From Paraspadella gotoi (taxonomy: Eukaryota; Chaetognatha): a stretch of DNA of 64,000 nucleotides. The position numbers and the translations under genes are program-made. The stretch covers positions 14,782,682 to 14,846,681 of the forward strand of contig CM119264.1 of the NCBI GenBank assembly GCA_051294375.1, written 5' to 3'. Positions 57,610-64,000 of this stretch are shown in pieces (within the stretch, counting starts at the first letter, position 1; every line of letters starts with the position of its first letter). The notes beneath the pieces were generated by a model that did no database searches, was not told the origin of the DNA, and worked only from the letters and a program-made list of their open reading frames with translations.

Positions 57610-60600
57610 GATTCCGAGGCACGCGGTTCCGTCGTTTCGTAAATGTGCCTTACTGGATCGTTATCAATATGTGCCGTACCCGCTTTATCACCGTCTCTCG
57701 ATTTGACGACAACTTCATATTTGCGTCTCTTTTCGTCAATCGGACGCAGACGAATCAAAATGTCCCGCTACTTTTTGCCAACTTGAATGTGATTTTTTTC
57801 GTCGAAAAGAAATTTAAAAAAACTTTTCCGGTTTCCGTTTCAAAGAATCTTAATTGTAGTTTACTTAACCAAGAGGGATCGAAAAAAAAAATTACGTCTA
57901 ACGTTTATTCAGTCGTTTCTGGATCCTTCTGCGGTTGTGCAACCTGTTTTATTACGACCGGGAGCCACAAACCAGTTTTTAAAAATTTAAACACGAAGAT
58001 ATGAATGTCATTTTTGCGAATACACGTTTTATATACTCATAATGCTTTTCTTGGTCTGTAAAACTCTCTCCCGTTTTTAAATTCAAAATAGTAGATTCAG
58101 CAGGGGGTCAGATAAATAGACCCTCTCTTGTATACTTCGGAGTTCGGACGAAGTATTTAGTAAGCCTTTCCTGGCAGGAAGAATCTATTATTATATCTAT
58201 TATTACTATATCTATTATTATTATTCATTTTCTACCGCATTAAAGGTAAAGAAGTGTCAGATATGGGCCGCATATTGAGGGCAAACCACTCTGTCAATCT
58301 TTCTCGCATTATTCACAGCGGGTAACGAACCCCGAACCGCGAGGTGGGAGGAGAGAAGGAAATCTTTACGCCACACGGACGCTCTGGGGAACCCCAAAGT
58401 TTTGCGTGGGATGAGCGTGTCACTGCATTCAACAATTTCAAACTCCTACCTATTTTCAGGGCGCATTTGAGAAAAAGGGTCATTCAAATCAACTTGAAAA
58501 TAGTCAGAAATGAATTAAATGATTTAAAAAGCTGAGCTCCTGGCGATTTCAAAAATGCTTTCATTTGAAACATTTGATGCATTCTACGCCATTTTATATC
58601 GGTTTTAATTATAATAGAAACCTATCTGAAGAGTTGCAGGTCAAACGAAAAGGCCAATCCATTTGATATTTATTATTATTATTATTATTTATGAATTTTT
58701 TTAGTGAATTAGAAAAATGTAATAAAGAGACATTTTTAGATTTCAACTTGTATCCTTGAAAATGAAACGTTTTTAAACTTTAACCCTGAATTCTTTCTAA
58801 GTGGAACACGTTTATCGAAATGTCTCTCTATTACATTTTCACAAATGTTTTTAAGATTGCTAATCAAATTTTTAAATCAATATTATTGCAATCGTTTAGG
58901 CTGCAACTCTTTAAATTCAGTGTAGTAGGAGTCTACGTTGTTCTTAGAGATGGAGGAAGAATTTTTTAATGGAGATTTTCTTTCAAATCTGACTACCAAA
59001 CAATATAAACGCTCCTGGTAAAAATTCTGGTAAAATATCGATGTAAAAACACTTTATTCCGATCCTGTTGCATCTGAAGGGCTCGCATTTTTTTTCTCTT
59101 GTCAAATCATCAACATCTTGATATCAAACAAACCAGAACAAATAGACTGCTTCTGGACAGAAAAATTTTCCATCTATGTTTTTATATAGAAATGAAAGGG
59201 ATTTTTTTTCCTTGAAAACGATATAAACATGACTGAGGTATGTTCCTGTTTGGAATCTTTTGGCAAAGTGTCTGAAGGGCTCTCAAAATTTTTCTTTACA
59301 TTTTATTTGGTTATTTTGATATGATACAATCATGGTAAAGTGAATAAGTCCATTTTGGTGAAATTTTTATTCAAAGTAAAAGTAAAAGAGGAGCTAACGA
59401 TCGGAATTCTAAGAGTTTTCAACCGGGAGTCAGATTCGGAAAAAATCTTCTATGGCGAAAATCTTCCAAAGAAGGGGTGAATTTTATATATATTAACAAT
59501 ATTGCCATCATTCTAGTTCATTCTACCTTGGCCGGTATAAGAATATATTAAAAAAACCTTGGGCTTTGTTCGTCAGAGCTTAGTCCTTAGTGTAGATTCA
59601 GTGTAGATCAAATTTCTTTACCATCTATTTAACTAAAGATTTTGTTCAAGACTGGAAAACCAACAGAGTAACAAGATTAATTGTTTAACTCCCCCCTTCT
59701 AAATTTGCCTTTACCGTGTTTTAACTTCTTGCCTAGAATTTTTTAACAACCAGATTGAAAGACAATCTTTAAAAAATGTGCTTACCAATTTAACTTAACA
59801 ATTTTGTTATTTACAGATTTTAAAAAAAATATTTAAAACAAGAATGTTTACATATAAATAAAAACTTTTTTTTTTGTGATTACTGGTGATTACGATGTAT
59901 TTCTCGATGTATTAGCTCTAATACATCAAAGATTATGCATTGTTAAGTTGAATGACCTTTCCTCTTAAAGACCTTCGAAAAATTCGAGTTAAGATTTTTT
60001 TTTTTATTTTTAAAGAAATTCTTCAGCTTCAACGAACCAACTTACGGACAACTATAACCGATTATCCTCGAGCAATAGTCAATAGTCGCCTCACCATGTT
60101 TAAAATTGCAAGACAATGCAACAAAATGCCTTAACTAAAATTCAGTATCGTTTAGAATGAAACAAAAATTGAGCCTCACTCGTGAATCAAGTTGAGGCGT
60201 TAGGGAGGGCGAGGAGGAGGGGTCGCACGATTGTGGGCGGGAAAAGTGAAGGGGGCTTTGTTGATATGGCAGAGAGGAATAGGGTGAGAGGTGACTGCAT
60301 GAAAATTGTCGGGCGAGAATAAAGGGGGAAAAAGGGAGTGATGTATGAATCGCTGAGGCGCTGTATAATGATTAATGATAGAGAGGGGCTGTCGCGAACA
60401 GATATCCAAACCCAGAAGCTAAACGCGAAACGTCGGTTGTGACTTGTGAGTCAGAAGCGTGAATCGATTTGAAACGCTTAGCGGGAATTGTATTCCAGTG
60501 AGTCATCGAAGACGGATGTGGGGATGTAATTAAAGTCAGCGGCAACAGAAAAAAAAAAGAAATATGTTTCAAAATAAAAACTCTTCGATTCAAATTCTAA

Positions 60601-61781
60601 AATTGAAAAAAACATTGAAAATAAAAAAAAGGGATACGGCATCGTTAAGGCCAATAAAAATCGTTCAATTTAAAACAGCATTAAGTTACGAGCAAAGAAT
60701 ATAACCAAAGCAATACTGAAAACAAAGACGTTAATTTAAATCATTAAACTTTTCTGTGGGAAGATTCGAAGAACAAAGAGTCTCTTTATCATTTATAATT
60801 CAAAGATCCTTTTATCTTCTCGAATAAAAGTAGTAATTTTCAGAAGTACTTAGTATTGAAAAAAAAGTTTTTATGTCCATCTTTTCTAAGGGAGTTGAGA
60901 GGCTAAAATTTTTTAATGGTTGACTTTTTGGAATCTTTACCGCATTACTACTACACGTAATAACGATCTGACCACAAAAATGACAGAAATAACCAATTTC
61001 TATTAACAGGATAATGTGTTATACGTTATACTAAGGTACTTCACTAGAATTCGTAGATAGCTTTTATTTTCGAATCATGCTACTCTAAGTACTCATTTAA
61101 ATCTAAGCTAATCTTTATTTCTACAATAAATTATCAAATAATTTTTTTTCGTGACTCGAATGGTAATAAATTCATCCGATTTTTAAATCCATCCAAGTGA
61201 AGAAAAACAAATCCCAAGGTTCGAGTTTAAAATCATCGAGTAAACAAAAACTGGGATCTGGGATTCGCTTCGGTGACGTCACGAGGTAAAGAAAAGCGAG
61301 GGAGAAGAAAAATGGGAGAGAGAGTGAAGGAGAAAGAGTGAGAGAGTGTCTGGACCGATGGGTTTCTCTACCGCTATATGGTGAATATACAAACTCATGA
61401 CCACCCGTTAAGCTTGAACTATTACTTTCACTCGAGTTGATCCTGATCGTTTTGAAAAGAAAATTAAAATCTCCGAGTTTAGGTGTTTGGCATTAGAATT
61501 TTTTTTATTTATGTTATTCAATTTGTGCACGTATTCATTCCAGCAAAGCTAAAAGGTTTTAAATAACGAGGACATTAATTATCGTTATTAATAAGAATAT
61601 TTTGTTCCCTAATTAAAAATAAATCATGGTGTAGCGATCACTAGATGATTAAAAAAAAATGGTCAAGCATCGGCGCATGCTGTCACCGTCAATTCCACAC
61701 GCGAGATCCCGCGAAAATCCGAACCGCCCTCTCGCCTCCAGTTTTCCTGACTCATCGACTCTCGCTCTACCCGATCTCGCA
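57610..61781. other. Intergenic, no gene seen
   Basis: About 4 kb of AT-rich DNA between two minus-strand genes. A 119-codon frame on plus at 57645-58004 has no family similarity and poor codon bias. It starts next to the polycystin ATG on the other strand and is best read as chance. A GGGTTCGTTACCC word (minus, near 58.33 kb) hints at a B box, but no A box was found. Confidence 0.5.
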
Positions 61782-64000
61782 TCATGCCGGAGCTCCGGGA
61801 GCGATCTGCTCCATCCTCGTCGTGGAGTCTTTGGCCAGATTCAACTGTGAGATCTTCTCGTAGAATTTGTGGCCCTCGGGATCTTTGAAGCGGTAGATGT
61901 AGGACGTAGCCCGCGTGTCGAGGAGAGATGCCGGGCAGATGTCCACCTTCTTGGGGACAAAGTCTGGCGGAAAGAATAAAATAGAATATATTTCAAAAAA
62001 TCCGGTCGGAAGGAAAACCGAATTGCCGTACAGAAATTAGGTAATAAATCAAACAAAAACAATCACTAAATCACCGGTCCTGTAGCTGGTGCAGTGATCA
62101 ATAGGGTCGCATCGCGGATTGTAGGTCTTGTCGGGTGCGAAGCTTCCAGGAGGTGGAACTTTTCCGTGGTTAATGTAGTCAGTGTTCACGGTTGTGATGC
62201 CGTCGAAGGGAGCGTCCGATCTGGAAATCAATCAATCAATCAATCAATCAAACTAATAAAATCCATCAGTCAGGTAATCATCAATCAGTAATCAAACAAT
62301 AAACGGCTAAATTTTACTTTCGTCGATCGCGGTTTTGGCGTCTTTTAAAAAACCACTTAAAAATACTTATTTTAAAAAAACAATTTTTTTAAAATATTAC
62401 CTAATTACCCTAGCCCTAAATCATTTTAACCCTAACCACCCCTAACCGTAAACCACCCCTAAACCACCCTTACGAAAGTAAAAGTAATTTCTTAATTGTT
62501 TCTTAATTGTTTCCGTCATCGGTCGATGACCCACTGAAATACAAATAACGGCGTCCAGTTTATTCGCCACCTGAACGGCTTCGGCGGAGGATGTTGCAAC
62601 TTGTCAGGAATGTCCCACTTGCGGTATTCGCCTCTGTACGACGTATTGGGGTTGAATGGGCCAGTGTCCGTCTTTCTCTGTTTCGGCCTGATGGCCTTCG
62701 CCGGAGCCGCGTCGTGCGGAACGTAGTTGGTTCCGTAGGTCGTATCGCTCGCCATGTCCCCGCCCGGCAGAGGCTTGTAGTAGGGGCCGCATGCCTTGGG
62801 AGGTCGTTGATCCCAGAGAACGTAGTCCTGTTTCGAAACAATGTAGATTTTGTAGAGTATGTCAATAAAAGAGAGAGAGGGAGAGAGAGAGAGAGACCTT
62901 TCTATTAGTAGTGGTATCCGAAATAGGATGGTCTAGTAGAGAGAGGAAGAGAGCAGACGGAGAGAAGAGAGAGAGAGATGAGGAGAGAGAGAGAGAGAGA
63001 GAGAGACCTTTCTATTAGTAGTGGTATCCGAAATAGGCTGGGTCTTATCGATCGGTTTGTAAGGCGGACGCAAAGGCAACGGAGGGACTCCGGGACGATG
63101 AATGTAATCGTTCCTAAGCAACGAAAAAAAGAAAACAAACAAATGTAAATTTAGTCGAAATTCGCCAGGCAATAATTTCACACGAAATGAAACCGTAAAA
63201 TGGTCGCCGCACAAAACAGTCAACACGAACCTGTAATTGGTGAGTCCGTCGAAAGGCGAATCGTTGGGACAATATTGATTTCGGTCGGGCAAGTCCATTT
63301 TCTGGTGAGGATGTTTGATGTAGTCCGTCTGTCGAGCAAAAAAAAAAAAGAAACTCGTTTTCCTCGTTCCTTGACAACAATTGCTTTTGCTCTTGCCAAC
63401 TTTTCTCGAGTATAAACTGCCTCACCCTGTAACTCGTATCGTCTCTCATAGGATCGTCGGACTTCATGTTGTTTTCCTTTGGCTTCATGGATTCGGCCGG
63501 CGGCGCCTTCTTGCCAGTGTAGTCGACGTTGACGGTGGTGATGCCCTCGAACGGCGCGTCGGAGCGGAAAGGCTTCGGAGGCGGATGCTTGAGCGGCTCC
63601 GGCAAATCCCACTTGCGGTACTCGGCTGTGAGGGGCGGAGGAAGAGGAGGGGAGAGGATAAACGGAGAATTTTAAGACAATTAAGACATTTTTGAGACAT
63701 TAATGAACCACAAAACAAAAAAACTCGGTAAAGTTACAGACATTAATGAACTAAAAAACAAAAAAAACTCTGTAAAGTTAGAGACAATAATGAACTAAAA
63801 AACAAAAAAAACTCAAACCGTACCTCTGTACGTTGGCTGCCCCTTAAACTCCCCCGACGATTTTTTGTTTTGCTTGGGCTTAAAAGGCTGCGGGGGCGGG
63901 ACCATCCTGCCCGGGTAGTCCTTGCGGTACGTGGTGTCCGACTCGAGTTCGCCGTGCGGCATCGGTCGCGGGGGCGGCTTGCAGTTGGCCGGCGGCGGTT
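61782..64000 (-). CDS. SAXO-type stabiliser of axonemal microtubules (5' part beyond window)
   Basis: Exons from the right: 63824 to window end, 63426-63625, 63231-63328, 63008-63113, 62571-62827, 62075-62220 and 61782-61963, all in phase to a TGA. The encoded protein is a series of short modules of the pattern (S/N)D-x-(T/S/P)-(S/T/F)-Y-R-x-(D/E)-Y: SDTTYRKDYP, DDTSYRTDYIKH, SPFDGLTNYRNDYIHRP, SDTTYGTNYVPH, NTSYRGEYRKWD, HCTSYRTDFVPK. The modules alternate with Pro/Lys-rich linkers (HPPPKPF twice, each followed by SDAPF(E/D)GITTVN). These are the microtubule-binding Mn modules of SAXO/FAM154 proteins, which bind and stabilise ciliary and flagellar doublets. At least about 350 residues are visible; the N-terminus, with the Cys-rich targeting region, is outside. 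Introns carry GA arrays right at some donors. Confidence 0.88.
62895..62932 (-). other. Duplicated half-exon with splice donor in SAXO intron
   Basis: About 38 bases (CCTATTTCGGATACCACTAC then TAATAGAAAG|GTCTCTC on the minus strand) repeat the 3' end of the exon at 63008-63113, donor included, with GA repeat on both sides. It has no acceptor of its own, so it is a decoy donor rather than an exon. Confidence 0.8.

Noticed and set aside
57645-58004. 119-codon plus-strand ORF beside the polycystin start
   Set aside because: No family similarity, poor codon bias, and overlap with the likely promoter region of the minus-strand gene.

Overview
The window is animal (metazoan) genomic DNA. It has multi-exon, spliced genes with GT-AG and a few GC-AG introns, long simple-sequence arrays and many transposon remnants. 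Gene content is actin, a rhodopsin-family receptor, a polycystin-1 family channel and a SAXO microtubule protein, so the animal has ciliated or flagellated cells. Penelope-like, Tc1/mariner and TRIM-type elements and the AT-rich intergenic DNA fit a repeat-rich invertebrate. A flatworm or other lophotrochozoan is possible, but I cannot name the species. Coding exons are G/C-rich at third codon positions, which makes them stand out.

Layout, left to right. 1-9.9 kb: no gene seen; (GA)n and (TCGG)n arrays, a 510-base gap and a tRNA-derived SINE. 9.96-18.07 kb, minus strand: a divergent actin gene with a broken last exon. One intron carries a TRIM element and another carries a decayed Penelope-like element. 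18.4-20 kb: a hammerhead-ribozyme-like hairpin, a dead Tc1/mariner transposase and a second TRIM. 20.2-21.9 kb, minus strand: an intact 376-residue actin gene. 25.27-33.17 kb, plus strand: a peptide-type GPCR (FMRFamide-receptor-like), lacking only its N-terminal exon(s). 34.2-35.0 kb, plus strand: a doubtful two-exon gene.

36.57-57.61 kb, minus strand: one 35-exon polycystin-1-like gene of about 2,140 codons. It encodes a signal peptide, WSC domain, degenerate GPS, PLAT domain and 11 membrane segments. Two of its introns each hold a complete gene on the same strand: a 575-residue condensation/alcohol-acyltransferase-type enzyme (41.74-43.61 kb) and an unrecognised 498-residue multipass membrane protein (45.70-51.20 kb, nine exons). 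57.6-61.8 kb: no gene seen. 61.78 kb to the window end, minus strand: the 3' part of a SAXO-type axonemal microtubule stabiliser.

Most exon boundaries were fixed by hand from splice sites, reading phase and family similarity. Boundaries may be off by a base where the consensus is weak. Polycystin-1-like channels and SAXO proteins both act in cilia or sperm flagella. The two actins are paralogues sharing intron positions and a 5'UTR intron, and only the second looks functional.
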